A stretch of DNA of 52,640 bases from Balneolaceae bacterium (GCA_020832285.1 JAFIFB010000084.1:1-52640); one strand, 5' to 3'. Counted from the first letter of the stretch, positions 8,737 to 21,041 are shown. The notes: generated by a model not told the origin, from the letters alone. Made by a program: numbers and translations.

Positions 8737-9573
8737 TTATTCAAAAACTACTGTTTTATCTTCGAAAATAAACACGCGCTCTTCCAGAACAAGTTTTAAT
8801 GCTTTCGCCAGAACATTGGTTTCCACATCACGCCCCGCACTTGCCATATCTTCAGCCGTGTAGGTATGATTTACAGGAATCACGTCTTGCGATATTATCG
8901 GCCCCTGATCCAGTTTTTCAGTCACAAAATGTGATGTTGCACCGATTATCTTCACCCCTCTGTTATACGCCTGCTGATAAGGGGAAGCCCCGATAAACGC
9001 CGGTAAAAAGGAGTGGTGAATATTGATGATCCGGTTCGGATAGTTTCGAACCATTTTCGGGCTAAAAATGCGCATATATTTGGCAAGAACCAGATATTCG
9101 GGAGTGTACTTCCTGATAAATTGGTCTACTTTTCGTTCATGATCTTCCCGGCTCAGCACCCCCACCGGCACATGATGATAAGGAATCCCAAACGACTCCA
9201 CCAAGCTTTGAAGGTGGGTATGATTGCTGATCACAGCTTTTATATCACAGGGCAGTTCACCGTAGGTATTTCGAAGAAGAAGATCTCCAAGACAATGAGG
9301 TTCTTTGGTGGCCAGAATCACCACCGGGCGTTTTTTTATAACCGTAAGCCGGATATTGGCTTCATCCGGTAATACATCCACAAGTTGCTGCTTGAATTCG
9401 GCATCCAGAGAATTCCCGTCTATCACCGTTCTCATGAAGAAATGGTTGGCAGCCGTATCCACAAACTCCTGGTTGCTGATGATATTCAGATCCCGGCTGT
9501 ACACAAGCTTTGTAATGTTATACACCAGCCCTTTTCTGTCGGGACAGTCGATCAATAAAATCTGATTGTTCAT
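8737..9573 (-). CDS. purU: Formyltetrahydrofolate deformylase
   Basis: Hydrolyses 10-formyltetrahydrofolate to formate and tetrahydrofolate, balancing one-carbon pools and supplying formate for purine synthesis. From the chosen start the protein has 278 residues: an N-terminal ACT domain (about 1-80, ILLIDCPDRKG) and a formyltransferase-fold catalytic domain with Asn184, His186 and Asp222 (NIHHSFLP and LDQGP). I start it at the internal Met reading MNNQILLID. The longer frame, beginning at 9612, would start inside the intrinsic terminator of acnA and adds 13 residues that do not fit the family. It is preceded by that terminator, so it probably has its own promoter or relies on readthrough. 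Confidence 0.95.
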   Translation of the reverse strand: MNNQILLIDCPDRKGLVYNITKLVYSRDLNIISNQEFVDTAANHFFMRTVIDGNSLDAEFKQQLVDVLPDEANIRLTVIKKRPVVILATKEPHCLGDLLLRNTYGELPCDIKAVISNHTHLQSLVESFGIPYHHVPVGVLSREDHERKVDQFIRKYTPEYLVLAKYMRIFSPKMVRNYPNRIINIHHSFLPAFIGASPYQQAYNRGVKIIGATSHFVTEKLDQGPIISQDVIPVNHTYTAEDMASAGRDVETNVLAKALKLVLEERVFIFEDKTVVFE

Positions 9574-9593
9574 TGTTTCTGCTTTGTTTCTCC

Positions 9594-9632
9594 ACAATAA
9601 AAAACCCGGCATTGAACCGGGTTAAAAAAAAA
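9594..9632 (-). terminator. Second intrinsic terminator after acnA
   Basis: A perfect 7-bp stem AACCCGG/CCGGGTT (9603-9609 with 9617-9623) has a 7-base loop. Read on the minus strand it is followed by TTTTATT. It lies directly beyond the first acnA hairpin. Confidence 0.8.
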
Positions 9633-9663
9633 TTCGCGGCATGCCTGTACAGCCTGCCGCGAA
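9624..9663 (-). terminator. First intrinsic terminator after acnA
   Basis: A perfect 9-bp GC-rich stem TTCGCGGCA/TGCCGCGAA (9633-9641 with 9655-9663) is followed, in the minus-strand direction, by nine T residues (9624-9632). It sits 16 bases beyond the acnA stop. Together with the next hairpin it forms a tandem terminator that isolates acnA from purU. Confidence 0.9.
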
Positions 9664-9678
9664 ATTTAGAAATAGAAA

Positions 9679-12399
<2,721 letters not shown>

Positions 12400-12634
12400 A
12401 AATCTTTCCTCTGTTGGATTTTCAGTTTAAAAACTTTTTTTATTCAGCTTTGAAAAATAAGGCTTTTTTCGGGAAATATCTTTTGAATTTGAGCCTATTC
12501 TCTCTGATTATTACTATTCTTGCTCAATAAATCGCTTCAGAAGGATAAAGAATCTGTTTTTAATATTGCAATCCATAATATTTCCCCTTATTTTTTTCGA
12601 CTTATCAATTTTGCAGAATTAAACAAAGAGATCC

Positions 12635-13078
12635 GTGAATACGATTAGTAATAAAACATACAATGCAACACCATCCACTGTTGACAAAAAGTGGGTTCTG
12701 ATTGATGCTGAAGACAAGCCATTGGGTAGGCTGAGCAGTGAAGTTGCATCCATTATAAGAGGAAAACGCAAACCGGAATTTACTCCTCATATCGATGCCG
12801 GCGACAATGTAATTGTGATCAACGCAGAAAAGGTGGCTTTATCGGGTAAGAAAATGACCGACAAGCTCTATTTCCGCCACACCGGTTACCCCGGTGGTGA
12901 GAAGTTTACCTCAGCCGCAGACATGCTGGCCAAGGATCCTACTTCGCTGGTTACCCGTGCCGTTCGGGGCATGCTCCCCAAAAACAGGCTTGGCAGAAAG
13001 CTATTAACAAACCTTCGCGTTTATGCCGGCCCGGTACATCCCCACACAGCACAACAACCTGAAATTAAAGAGATTTAA
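12635..13078 (+). CDS. rplM: 50S ribosomal protein L13
   Basis: This 147-residue large-subunit protein is first in the plus-strand translation block. It starts with GTG at 12635. The family core is visible as [14 protein letters not shown] (20-33), [11 protein letters not shown] and [14 protein letters not shown]. The C-terminus ends [10 protein letters not shown], as expected. rpsI follows after 9 bases, the universally common rplM-rpsI pair. The spacer to divergent acnA must contain its promoter, though I could not pick convincing -33/-7 boxes there. Confidence 0.97.
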   Translation: MNTISNKTYNATPSTVDKKWVLIDAEDKPLGRLSSEVASIIRGKRKPEFTPHIDAGDNVIVINAEKVALSGKKMTDKLYFRHTGYPGGEKFTSAADMLAKDPTSLVTRAVRGMLPKNRLGRKLLTNLRVYAGPVHPHTAQQPEIKEI

Positions 13079-13087
13079 ACGTCAGTC

Positions 13088-13474
13088 ATGGCACAAGAAA
13101 ATTATATCGGTCGACGAAAAACCTCCACAGCACGTTTGTACATTAAAAATGGAAGCGGCAGCTTTATTGTAAACGGAAAGCAGATTGAAGATCACTTCAA
13201 TACAAAAGCAAGGCTCAACATTGCCAAACTTCCGCTTACCGTCACCGATCTTGATGGAAATTACGACATTAAAGTTACCGTTCGCGGCGGCGGTGTTACC
13301 GGCCAGGCCGGAGCCGTCTCTCTTGCACTTGCACGTGCTTTAGATGATCTCAACGAAGACAAGCACTCTGTTCTGAAAGAACACGGACTTCTTACGAGAG
13401 ACGATCGCATGGTTGAACGTAAAAAATACGGACAGCCCAAAGCCCGCAAGAGATTCCAGTTCTCCAAGCGGTAA
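13088..13474 (+). CDS. rpsI: 30S ribosomal protein S9
   Basis: A 128-residue small-subunit protein. The N-terminus has the family YIGRRKTSTARLY segment, the middle the glycine-rich VRGGGVTGQAGA loop, and the C-terminal tail KKYGQPKARKRFQFSKR reaches into the ribosomal P site. It is cotranscribed with rplM and is separated by 176 bp from rpsB, a spacer that may fold. Confidence 0.97.
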   Translation: MAQENYIGRRKTSTARLYIKNGSGSFIVNGKQIEDHFNTKARLNIAKLPLTVTDLDGNYDIKVTVRGGGVTGQAGAVSLALARALDDLNEDKHSVLKEHGLLTRDDRMVERKKYGQPKARKRFQFSKR

Positions 13475-13540
13475 TTTTTATTTATGGTTGTTTCTGTTAG
13501 TAAATAACCATTACACGAATCACAAAACTCAATCACACAT

Positions 13541-13616
13541 ACACAGCGACTCTTCGTTGGGTGTTCCGATATTAAATATATACATATCGGGATTGGCGCA
13601 AGGGAATGACCTGTGT
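13541..13616 (+). promoter_or_regulatory. Possible structured leader upstream of rpsB
   Basis: In the 176-bp gap between rpsI and rpsB, a 7-bp hairpin CCGATAT/ATATCGG (13566-13572 with 13584-13590) and a second hairpin at 13541-13564 (stem AGCGA/TCGTT with a G-U pair) can form. ACACAG (13541-13546) can instead pair with CTGTGT (13611-13616) to enclose the region. Autoregulatory leaders binding S2 are known for rpsB-tsf in proteobacteria. Whether this is one is inference; no known family was matched. Confidence 0.35.
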
Positions 13617-13650
13617 AGAGGACAAACTCAAACATACACATATCTGAATT

Positions 13651-14604
13651 ATGCCTAAAGCTGCATCAGTAGAAGAACTACTAAAGTCCGGTGCCCATTT
13701 TGGTCACCTTACCCGCCGATGGAACCCAAAGATGAAAGAATTCATCTTTATGGCCCGCAATGGGATCCACATTATCGATCTCAAAAAAACCGAACAGTAC
13801 CTCACAGAAGCTCTTGAAGAGGTTGCAAAACTTTCCCGCTCCGGCAAAACCATTCTTTTTGTAGGAACCAAAAAACAGGCTCAGGAGATCATCAAAACCG
13901 AGGCAATTCGCTGTGGAATGCCTTTTGTTACACACCGCTGGCTGGGCGGAATGCTCACGAATTTCAGTACCGTCCGCAAAAGTATTTCGCGAATGGAAGA
14001 GATCGAAAAAATGAAACAAGACGGAACGTTCGATGAACTCACCAAAAAAGAGGGACTGATGCTCGAACGCGAACGTATTAAGCTGGAGCAGACTCTCGGC
14101 GGTATCGCTAACATGACACGACTGCCCGGTGCTGTTTTCGTTGTAGATACTATTAAGGAACATATTGCCATCAATGAAGCTGTAAAATTGAATATCCCGA
14201 TTATTGCGATGGTGGATACCAACAGCGATCCGGACATACCCGATTACATTGTACCCGCTAATGACGACTCAGCCCGAACTATTCAGCTTGTTACTTCGCT
14301 GGTTGCCGATGCCATCATTGAAGGAAATGCCGAGCGAGAAGCAATGAAAGAAGAAGAACTGATGGAACAGGCCGCAGAAGAAGCCAAGGTATCATCAGAC
14401 GAAAGCAAGGGTCAAAAGTCTGAAGATGACGTAACTGTGAAAGTAAAACGCAGAAAACGCCGCAGAAAAAAATCTGATGATGAATCTGGCGATTCAGACC
14501 AGGAACAAGAAGCTTCTTCGGATGATTCGCAAAGCGACGAGAAGAAAGAGGCTAAACCAGCCGAAAAAGCAGAAAAAACAGAAGACGATTCCGAGAAAGA
14601 ATAA
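13651..14604 (+). CDS. rpsB: 30S ribosomal protein S2 with charged C-terminal extension
   Basis: A 317-residue S2 protein, needed with S1 for a functional small subunit. The first ~230 residues are typical: [22 protein letters not shown] at the start, [12 protein letters not shown], and a [15 protein letters not shown] segment. After about residue 230 comes a ~85-residue tail unlike E. coli S2 (241 residues). It has a Glu-rich helix, a very basic patch ([11 protein letters not shown], about 267-277), then an Asp/Ser/Glu/Lys-rich disordered end. Similar low-complexity S2 tails are known in several Bacteroidota and Actinobacteria. tsf follows after 34 bases. Confidence 0.97.
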   Translation: MPKAASVEELLKSGAHFGHLTRRWNPKMKEFIFMARNGIHIIDLKKTEQYLTEALEEVAKLSRSGKTILFVGTKKQAQEIIKTEAIRCGMPFVTHRWLGGMLTNFSTVRKSISRMEEIEKMKQDGTFDELTKKEGLMLERERIKLEQTLGGIANMTRLPGAVFVVDTIKEHIAINEAVKLNIPIIAMVDTNSDPDIPDYIVPANDDSARTIQLVTSLVADAIIEGNAEREAMKEEELMEQAAEEAKVSSDESKGQKSEDDVTVKVKRRKRRRKKSDDESGDSDQEQEASSDDSQSDEKKEAKPAEKAEKTEDDSEKE

Positions 14605-14638
14605 TCTGCAAACCCATAATTGACAAACTATTTTAGAT

Positions 14639-15469
14639 ATGAGTATCAGCGCAAAAGATGTTATGAAACTACGCGAGGCTACTGGCGCAGGCATGATGGA
14701 TTGCAAAAAAGCCCTCACCGAAGCCGACGGTGATTTTGACAAAGCGGTTGAAATTCTCCGTAAAAAAGGCCAGAAAGTTTCCGAAAAACGGGCTGACCGT
14801 GAAGCTAATCAGGGCCTGATTCTGATTAAACTGAGTGATGACCGCTCAAAAGCTTCAGCGATCGAACTAAACTGTGAAACTGACTTTGTAGCGCGTAATG
14901 ATGATTTCCAGGCTAAAGCCCAGGCATTTCTGAAAACGGCTTTCGATAATGAGGCCGGCTCAATCTCTGAACTTCAAAATATCGAAATTGACGGCCTTTC
15001 TATTGAAAAGCATCTTGAAGAGATGGTTGGAAAAATAGGTGAGAAGATCGAAATCAGCAAAGTGGTTTACATAAATACCACCGGCACACTGGTTGATTAC
15101 ATCCACCCCGGCAACCAGCTTGGTGTAATTGTAGAGTTCGAAAGCAGCATTGATGATGAAACGATTGCAAAAGATGTAGCAATGCAGATTGCAGCGATGA
15201 ACCCGATTGCCGTTACCCGTGATGGTGTGGATGCTACCGTCGTAGAAAAAGAACTCGAGATTGCAAAAGAGCAGCTCATTAATGAGGGCAAACCTGCAGA
15301 TATCGCAGAAAAGGCCGCCAAAGGCAAGCTTCGCCGGTTCTATGAAGAACGGGTGCTTCTCGAACAAAAATTCGTAAAAGACAACGGTATTTCTGTTCAG
15401 GACTACCTGAAACAGAACAACGCCCCCACAGTGAGGTCGTTCCACCGTATTCAACTTGGTGAATCTTAA
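14639..15469 (+). CDS. tsf: Elongation factor Ts
   Basis: The 276-residue nucleotide exchange factor for EF-Tu. The N-terminal UBA-like domain carries KLREATGAGMMDCKKAL (11-27), and the core contains the invariant TDFVARN signature (about 80-86). Two core subdomains follow, and the C-terminus FHRIQLGES is close to the family end. It follows rpsB as in most bacteria and is followed by an intrinsic terminator, so the rplM-to-tsf run may end here. Start ATG at 14639. Confidence 0.97.
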   Translation: MSISAKDVMKLREATGAGMMDCKKALTEADGDFDKAVEILRKKGQKVSEKRADREANQGLILIKLSDDRSKASAIELNCETDFVARNDDFQAKAQAFLKTAFDNEAGSISELQNIEIDGLSIEKHLEEMVGKIGEKIEISKVVYINTTGTLVDYIHPGNQLGVIVEFESSIDDETIAKDVAMQIAAMNPIAVTRDGVDATVVEKELEIAKEQLINEGKPADIAEKAAKGKLRRFYEERVLLEQKFVKDNGISVQDYLKQNNAPTVRSFHRIQLGES

Positions 15470-15487
15470 ATTCATTTTCTCAAAAAA

Positions 15488-15515
15488 AGCTGCCTGTTCA
15501 GGTGGCTTTTTTTTT
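15488..15515 (+). terminator. Intrinsic terminator after tsf
   Basis: A 9-bp stem AGCTGCCTG/CAGGTGGCT with two G-U pairs and a TTCA loop (15488-15507) is followed by an unbroken T run. It lies 19 bases beyond the tsf stop, ahead of pyrH. Confidence 0.85.
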
Positions 15516-15624
15516 GGCTTTATTTTGCCAGCTTCGTTTTTACATGGTTTATGAAACGAAAGGTTGATACCTTTGAGCAAACTTTTTCAAAACAGTTCTT
15601 TTAACCCATTAAACTTCTATCATT

Positions 15625-16350
15625 TTGGCTGACCATTATAAGCGAATTTTATTGAAACTGAGCGGCGAGGCTCTTCTCGGTGAACAGGGGCACGGAATTG
15701 ATGCAAAGATGCTTTCGCATTACGCAAATGAAATCAAATCTCTCCAGCACATGGGCATTGAAGTTTCTATTGTTATTGGCGGAGGGAATATTTTCAGGGG
15801 GGTTCGGGGAGCGACAGAAGGCATGGACCGTGTACAAGGAGACTATATGGGAATGCTTGCTACCATGATAAACAGTATGGCCCTGCAGGATGCTCTCGAA
15901 CGAAAAGGGGTGCATACCCGGCTGATGAGTGCCATCCGAATGGAAGAGATTGCCGAGCCATACATCCGGCGACGCGCAATTCGCCATCTCGAAAAAGGCC
16001 GTGTAATAATTTTCGGAGCAGGAACCGGTAATCCGTACTTTACTACCGATACCGCAGCTTCACTCAGAGCCATAGAAATTGAATCGGAAGTTATTCTGAA
16101 GGGAACACGTGTGGACGGGATTTACGATTCTGACCCTGAAAAAAACGATAATGCAGAGAAGTTCGATATCATTGATGGCGACGAAGTTCTCAACCGAAGG
16201 CTTGATGTGATGGACCTTACTGCTTTTACACTTTGCCGTGACAATAAAACACCTATTATTGTTTTCAACATGAACGAAGAGGGCAACCTGATAAAAGTAG
16301 TAAACAAAGACACTTCGGTAGGCACAACAGTTGTTTGGGATAAAATGTAG
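15625..16350 (+). CDS. pyrH: UMP kinase
   Basis: This 241-residue hexameric bacterial UMP kinase phosphorylates UMP to UDP in pyrimidine synthesis. It begins with TTG at 15625; no ATG precedes the conserved [13 protein letters not shown] (7-19). IGGGNIFRG, the nucleotide-binding [20 protein letters not shown] segment and [11 protein letters not shown] are all present. The C-terminus GTTVVWDKM is typical. It stands between the tsf terminator and frr; the tsf-pyrH-frr order is conserved in many bacteria. Confidence 0.96.
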   Translation: MADHYKRILLKLSGEALLGEQGHGIDAKMLSHYANEIKSLQHMGIEVSIVIGGGNIFRGVRGATEGMDRVQGDYMGMLATMINSMALQDALERKGVHTRLMSAIRMEEIAEPYIRRRAIRHLEKGRVIIFGAGTGNPYFTTDTAASLRAIEIESEVILKGTRVDGIYDSDPEKNDNAEKFDIIDGDEVLNRRLDVMDLTAFTLCRDNKTPIIVFNMNEEGNLIKVVNKDTSVGTTVVWDKM

Positions 16351-16431
16351 TTTTGTTAAATTTGATGTTGCCGATGGCTATTATTCATCGATCCGTATTC
16401 TGGAACTAAAACTTAAAAATATTCTAAACTT

Positions 16432-17001
16432 ATGATTCCCGAAGAATTACAACTCATCATCGACGCGGCCGGTGAAAGTATGGCCGAGGCTGTCGCCTTT
16501 TGCAAAAATGAATTTGCCGTAATCCGCGCCGGGAAAGCAAACCCATCACTTCTCAACCAGGTGAAAGTGGATTATTACGGTTCTCAAACCCCGCTTAACC
16601 AGCTTGCTACTGTAGCGGCACCAGAACCCCGGCTTCTCACCGTCCAGCCCTACGACAAATCTGTAATGGAAGATATTGAAAAAGCGATTATGTCGGCCGG
16701 ACTGGGACTGAATCCCAATAACGACGGTTCAATTATTCGTATCCCTTTACCAATGCTTTCAGAAGAGAGGCGGAAAGAACTGGTAAAACATGCCAAAGAT
16801 GTTGCTGAGAAGGCACGTATCAGTATCAGAAACAACCGCAGGGATGCCAATGACGAAATAAAAAAAACCGTTCAGAGTGAATCGCTCCCTGAAGACAGCC
16901 GCTATGAAGGTGAAGAAGAAGTTCAAAAACTGACCGATAAATACATCAGTAAAGTAGACGAATTGCTTGAAGCCAAGGAAAGTGAAATTATGACGGTTTA
17001 A
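16432..17001 (+). CDS. frr: Ribosome recycling factor
   Basis: This 189-residue protein, acting with EF-G, splits post-termination ribosomes. The family features are visible: FAVIRAGKANPSLL (about 29-42), the VKVDYYGSQTPLNQLATV domain II entry, the LTVQPYDKS strand and the RRKELVKHAKDVAE helix, with a closing KYISKVDELLEAKESEIM helix. Length is normal. It is 81 bp after pyrH on the same strand and precedes smc by 193 bp. Confidence 0.97.
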   Translation: MIPEELQLIIDAAGESMAEAVAFCKNEFAVIRAGKANPSLLNQVKVDYYGSQTPLNQLATVAAPEPRLLTVQPYDKSVMEDIEKAIMSAGLGLNPNNDGSIIRIPLPMLSEERRKELVKHAKDVAEKARISIRNNRRDANDEIKKTVQSESLPEDSRYEGEEEVQKLTDKYISKVDELLEAKESEIMTV

Positions 17002-17045
17002 ATCCTTTTTGCCACTTAGTCTTTTTTAAAGAACTTTTAACTGAG

Positions 17046-17107
17046 CTGAATTATTCACAATTTCAACTTCGTCTTGACTACAAAATATTCATTGGTGAAT
17101 AATTCAG
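17046..17107. repeat. 13-bp perfect inverted repeat in the frr-smc spacer
   Basis: CTGAATTATTCAC (17046-17058) is the exact complement of GTGAATAATTCAG (17095-17107), with 36 bases between. The arm is one instance of a motif that recurs elsewhere (22726-22744, 23193-23210, 30882-30898, 38713-38731, 51512-51529, 51618-51636). It may act as a long-loop terminator for frr, or be the ends of a tiny element. Confidence 0.7.
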
Positions 17108-17194
17108 ATTAAAACTGATGGATGATATCATCGCATTACATGTGAGGCAAAACAATTGAATTACTGCAGCCTTTTTACAGCAACCTGATCTTTC

Positions 17195-20100
17195 ATGTAC
17201 ATTTCTGAACTCGAATTACACGGCTTTAAAAGTTTTGCCCATAAAACACATGTAAAATTTGATGACGGCATCACTGCAATCGTTGGCCCGAACGGATGTG
17301 GTAAATCGAACATTGTAGATGCCCTGCGATGGGTTCTCGGCGAACAGCGACCCACTCTGCTTCGATCCAGCTCGATGAGCAATGTTATCTTTAACGGAAC
17401 AGCGAAGAAAAAGGCTTTGGGCATGGCTGATGTATCTCTCACCTTCGTGAACGACAAAGGCATACTTCCGGTCGAATATAGCGAGCTGACCATCACTCGG
17501 AGGCTCTATCGTTCGGGTGACAGCGAATATCTCATCAACAACACATCCTGCAGACTCAAAGATATAATGGATTTGTTTATGGACACAGGGATGAGTTCAG
17601 ACGCCTATTCCGTAATTGAGCTGAAAATGGTTGAAGAGATCCTGAATGACCGAAACAATGACCGCCGCCGTCTATTTGAAGAAGCCGCCGGAGTTACCCG
17701 TTACAAAGAGAATCGGAGACAAACTATCCGGAAGCTGGATGAAACCCTGAAAGACCTTCAGCGGCTGGAAGATATCCTGGTGGAAATTCGAAAAAAAACA
17801 CGCTCCCTCGAAATACAGGCAGAGAAAGCTGCAAAAGCCAAAAAGTTCAGGGCTGAACTGGAACAACTCGACAAGGCGTATACTCTTCACGAATATAACA
17901 CCATTAAAGTGGAACTGGAGCCGCTTGAAGCCCGCATCAAAAACGCTGAAAAAGAGAAAAAAGAGGTAGGCGAACGAGTAAATGAACTGGAAGAAGCCGA
18001 AGAGAAAGCCCGTGCCAGATTGCTCGAAAAAGAACGGAACGAAGCCGAAGCTAACCGCCGTGTTAGCCAGCTCCATTCCACCATCAGAGAAATGGAAACA
18101 TCGCTTAAAATTAACCGGGAAAAAATTGTAAATGAAGAAGGTGTCATCAATCAGCATCAGTCAGACATCGAACAGAGCAACATCGACCTTGACGAACTCG
18201 AAGTATTAAAAGCGGCCAGTATTAAAAAACTGGAAGGATTCTCGGATGAAATTGAAACGTCGAAAAAGAGCCTGAGTGAATCTAAAAGTACATTCTCCGA
18301 AGTTCAGCAGAAGTTTACAAGGGTGCGCCACGAACTTTATGAACGGGAAATTGCCATCAGTGATGCCAACAAAAAACTCACCGGACTCCAGACAAGCCGC
18401 ATCAAGCTGGAATCGAAACTGGAGAGCAGTGAAGATGATGAACTGCGAATAGCCCGCGACATCGAAAATTTTGAAGATGAAATTCTGAATGCCCAGGGGG
18501 AACTGAAACTTGTCAAAGAGAAGGCTGACAACATAAACATCAGAATAGAAGGACAGGAACAACTGCTGAAACAAGCGAGCGATAAACGCACCGAACTCGA
18601 AAACCATCGGGAATCATTGCGTGATTCCATCCGAAGTCTCAAGAGCAGCAGGGATGCCGTTCAGTCTGAAATCACTCTTTTAAACAGTATTGCCGAATCG
18701 AATGAAGCGATGCCATCATCGGTGGCTTACCTGATAGATAATCACTCTGAAGCTTTTGAGCTTTTGATACCTGTCGGTGAAATATTACAGACCCGTGAAG
18801 AGTACACCGCAGCTTTGGAAGCGGCACTGGGCGATGCAGTCAACTATCTTGTCACCGGCTCGATGGCAGATGCCAGACACGCTTCTGATATCCTTAGGGA
18901 GAACAAAAAAGGTCGGGCAACTTTCATTCCTCTGCACGAATTGAAAGAAACGTACCCGGCTGAGACCGCATCCATTTTGCAGTATGTTCAGTTTGATATG
19001 CCGTTTAAAAAGGTAGCAGAACTTCTTCTGGGGCAGGTTTTACTGGCTGACAACCTTGATGAAGCAGGAGCACTTTTGCAAAGCGGAGGTTCATCGGCGG
19101 TTACATCAGAAGGTGATCTAATCACCTCCGAACGGATTCTGAAAAGCGGCAGCCGTAACCAGCAGGCTGGTATTCGTCTTGGACTGAAAGACAAACTTGA
19201 AAAACTGGGTAAACAGCTTGCCGAAATTGAGAAGTCTCTTCAAAAAGAAGTACAGAACCTTGAGAAAAATAGTGAAAAGCTAAAAGAGATAGACCAGGAA
19301 TCGATCCGAAAGGAGATCCGTGATTTGCAAAAATCTGCACGGGAACTTGAACAGAAAATGAGCCGCTATCAGTCAAGTATTCAGGTGTACGAGAAAAACA
19401 TTGCCGAACTGAATACCCGGAAAGAGTCAATGGCGGGCAGTCGCGACCTGGCTGAAGAGGAGCTTGAAAACCTCCAACCGCAGCAGAAAGAGCTTCAACA
19501 AAAAATTTCGGGCCTGGGACGGCAGCAAGAAGAGAAAAAGAAAACTCTTCAAAAACTTGAAGAACAGCGCGCCATTGCCCAAAATCGCTACAACGACGCT
19601 CAGCTTAAACACCAGGATCTGAAGAACAAAACTGACAACCTTGGCCGCGATGTTGAACGGGCAGAGTCGGGCATTGCCAATATGAAACAGCGGCTGGAAA
19701 CCCGCAGTGAACTGCTCGGCAAGAGCCGTGATAAAATTACTGCGTACAAAAAAGAAATTGAAGAAACCGAAAAAGAGCTTGAAACAACACGGCTACAAAA
19801 AGCCGCGGCAGACACCAAACTGGAAGAAGCGAGAGAAGAGAGCAGCCGTATGCGTGGTCAGATCAACGAAATTGAGAAGGAGCTGAAAGAGCTGAGACGG
19901 CGGAAAGAGGTGAACCTGGAGCTGGTTCATCACCTCACGATGGCTAAAGAAAAATTCGAAATTCAGGCTCAGTCTCTCTCCGACCACATCTGGGAAACCT
20001 ACGGTATTTTGATGGACCAGGTAAAAGAGAAACTACCCGAAGATCTTGAACCGGATGAAGCCAAAGCCAGAATTGGCAAACTCCGGCAAAAACTGAACCG

Positions 20101-20716
20101 AATCGGGGATGTTAATCCGCTGGCCATAGAAGAGTTCAAAGAAGAGAAAGAGCGGCTGGAATTTTATGAAAACCAGATTGATGATCTCCATCAGGCAGAA
20201 AAAGAGATGCGGGAGACGATCCGTGAGATTAATCAAACCGCAACTGAACGTTTTAATGAAACATTTGAGAAGATCCGGCAAAACTTTCAAAGTGTATTTC
20301 ACACGCTTTTTCACGAGGATGATTATTGTGACCTGTTGATTGAACAGGATGCCGAAGATCCCCTGGAGGCAAAAATTGAAATTAAAGCCAATCCGAAAGG
20401 GAAGCGGCCCTCGAGTATCAATCAGCTTTCCGGAGGGGAAAAAACGCTGACAGCCATCGCACTGCTTTTTGCAATCTATCTTGTAAAGCCATCCCCTTTC
20501 TGCGTTCTGGACGAGGTGGACGCCCCTCTGGATGACGCCAATATCGAACGATTTTCACAAATGCTGAAAAAATTCAGCCAGGAAACTCAGTTCATCATCA
20601 TCACACATAATAAAAAAACCATGTCGAAAGCGGAGATGATGTATGGCGTTACCATGCCCGAAACCGGTGTAAGCCGCCTTGTGGGTGTGAAACTTGACGA
20701 GGTAGCAGCGGTTTAA
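17195..20716 (+). CDS. smc: Chromosome segregation protein SMC
   Basis: A 1173-residue SMC ATPase, which forms a ring with ScpA/ScpB to organise and segregate chromosomes. Walker A is GPNGCGKSN at 31-39. A very long coiled coil (about 160-500 and 660-1000) flanks the hinge at about 510-660. The ABC signature LSGGEKTLTA is at 1078-1087, followed by Walker B CVLDEVDAPLDD. Both coiled arms are rich in Glu, Lys, Leu and Arg as expected. Length is full. scpA and scpB are not adjacent. Start ATG at 17195, where MYISELELHGFKSFA matches the family N-terminus. Confidence 0.97.
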   Translation: MYISELELHGFKSFAHKTHVKFDDGITAIVGPNGCGKSNIVDALRWVLGEQRPTLLRSSSMSNVIFNGTAKKKALGMADVSLTFVNDKGILPVEYSELTITRRLYRSGDSEYLINNTSCRLKDIMDLFMDTGMSSDAYSVIELKMVEEILNDRNNDRRRLFEEAAGVTRYKENRRQTIRKLDETLKDLQRLEDILVEIRKKTRSLEIQAEKAAKAKKFRAELEQLDKAYTLHEYNTIKVELEPLEARIKNAEKEKKEVGERVNELEEAEEKARARLLEKERNEAEANRRVSQLHSTIREMETSLKINREKIVNEEGVINQHQSDIEQSNIDLDELEVLKAASIKKLEGFSDEIETSKKSLSESKSTFSEVQQKFTRVRHELYEREIAISDANKKLTGLQTSRIKLESKLESSEDDELRIARDIENFEDEILNAQGELKLVKEKADNINIRIEGQEQLLKQASDKRTELENHRESLRDSIRSLKSSRDAVQSEITLLNSIAESNEAMPSSVAYLIDNHSEAFELLIPVGEILQTREEYTAALEAALGDAVNYLVTGSMADARHASDILRENKKGRATFIPLHELKETYPAETASILQYVQFDMPFKKVAELLLGQVLLADNLDEAGALLQSGGSSAVTSEGDLITSERILKSGSRNQQAGIRLGLKDKLEKLGKQLAEIEKSLQKEVQNLEKNSEKLKEIDQESIRKEIRDLQKSARELEQKMSRYQSSIQVYEKNIAELNTRKESMAGSRDLAEEELENLQPQQKELQQKISGLGRQQEEKKKTLQKLEEQRAIAQNRYNDAQLKHQDLKNKTDNLGRDVERAESGIANMKQRLETRSELLGKSRDKITAYKKEIEETEKELETTRLQKAAADTKLEEAREESSRMRGQINEIEKELKELRRRKEVNLELVHHLTMAKEKFEIQAQSLSDHIWETYGILMDQVKEKLPEDLEPDEAKARIGKLRQKLNRIGDVNPLAIEEFKEEKERLEFYENQIDDLHQAEKEMRETIREINQTATERFNETFEKIRQNFQSVFHTLFHEDDYCDLLIEQDAEDPLEAKIEIKANPKGKRPSSINQLSGGEKTLTAIALLFAIYLVKPSPFCVLDEVDAPLDDANIERFSQMLKKFSQETQFIIITHNKKTMSKAEMMYGVTMPETGVSRLVGVKLDEVAAV

Positions 20717-20800
20717 TAGTACCAGCCCTTCTTTCGTTTTTCAGGCTTTTAAACCAGCCTTAAATTTTTTATTTCCATACTAACCTGATTTCTTGTCATC

Positions 20801-20838
20801 TGTAAAAGTGTTAGAGTCATCGATTTATCTTTGAGTCA
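20801..20838 (+). repeat. Short copy of TATCTTTG-ended hairpin repeat
   Basis: This reads TGTAAAAGTGTTAGAGTCAT, then CGATTTATCTTTGAG. It has the left end of the 52517 copy and the right end of the 22872 copy but lacks the ~75-bp middle, as if internally deleted. AAAAGTGTT and AACACTTTT flank it as a hairpin. Confidence 0.55.
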
Positions 20839-20927
20839 ACACTTTTTTTTGTTTCAGAAAAAATATCACTTAACCTTAAAGGAGATTTTTTGACTGCGGT
20901 TACTTTGAGATTTCTGAACCTGATATT

Positions 20928-21041
20928 CTCATCTCGGTGTTCTGTTCTGAAACGGGTTATGGTTTGATTGCTTTTATGTGTGGTTATGTGCAGTGGAGCA
21001 GCAATATAGAACGTTACACAGCAGAGCAGTGCAACAAGAAT
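20928..21041 (+). repeat. Interspersed ~115-bp repeat, copy 1
   Basis: Runs from CTCATCTCGGTG through ACGGGTTATGGTTTG to GAACGTTACACAGCAGAGCA. It matches 23222-23340 in the same order, including GTGCAG-GGAGCAGCA and the CGTTACACAGCAGAGCAGTG word. Function unknown. Confidence 0.7.

Noticed and set aside
17672-18157. 161-codon frame opposite smc, and similar frames through the coiled coil
   Set aside because: Long antisense frames are expected opposite Glu/Lys-rich coding sequence.
20717-20770. Terminator after smc (AGGCT/AGCCT stem)
   Set aside because: Only five base pairs and an interrupted T run; too weak to call.
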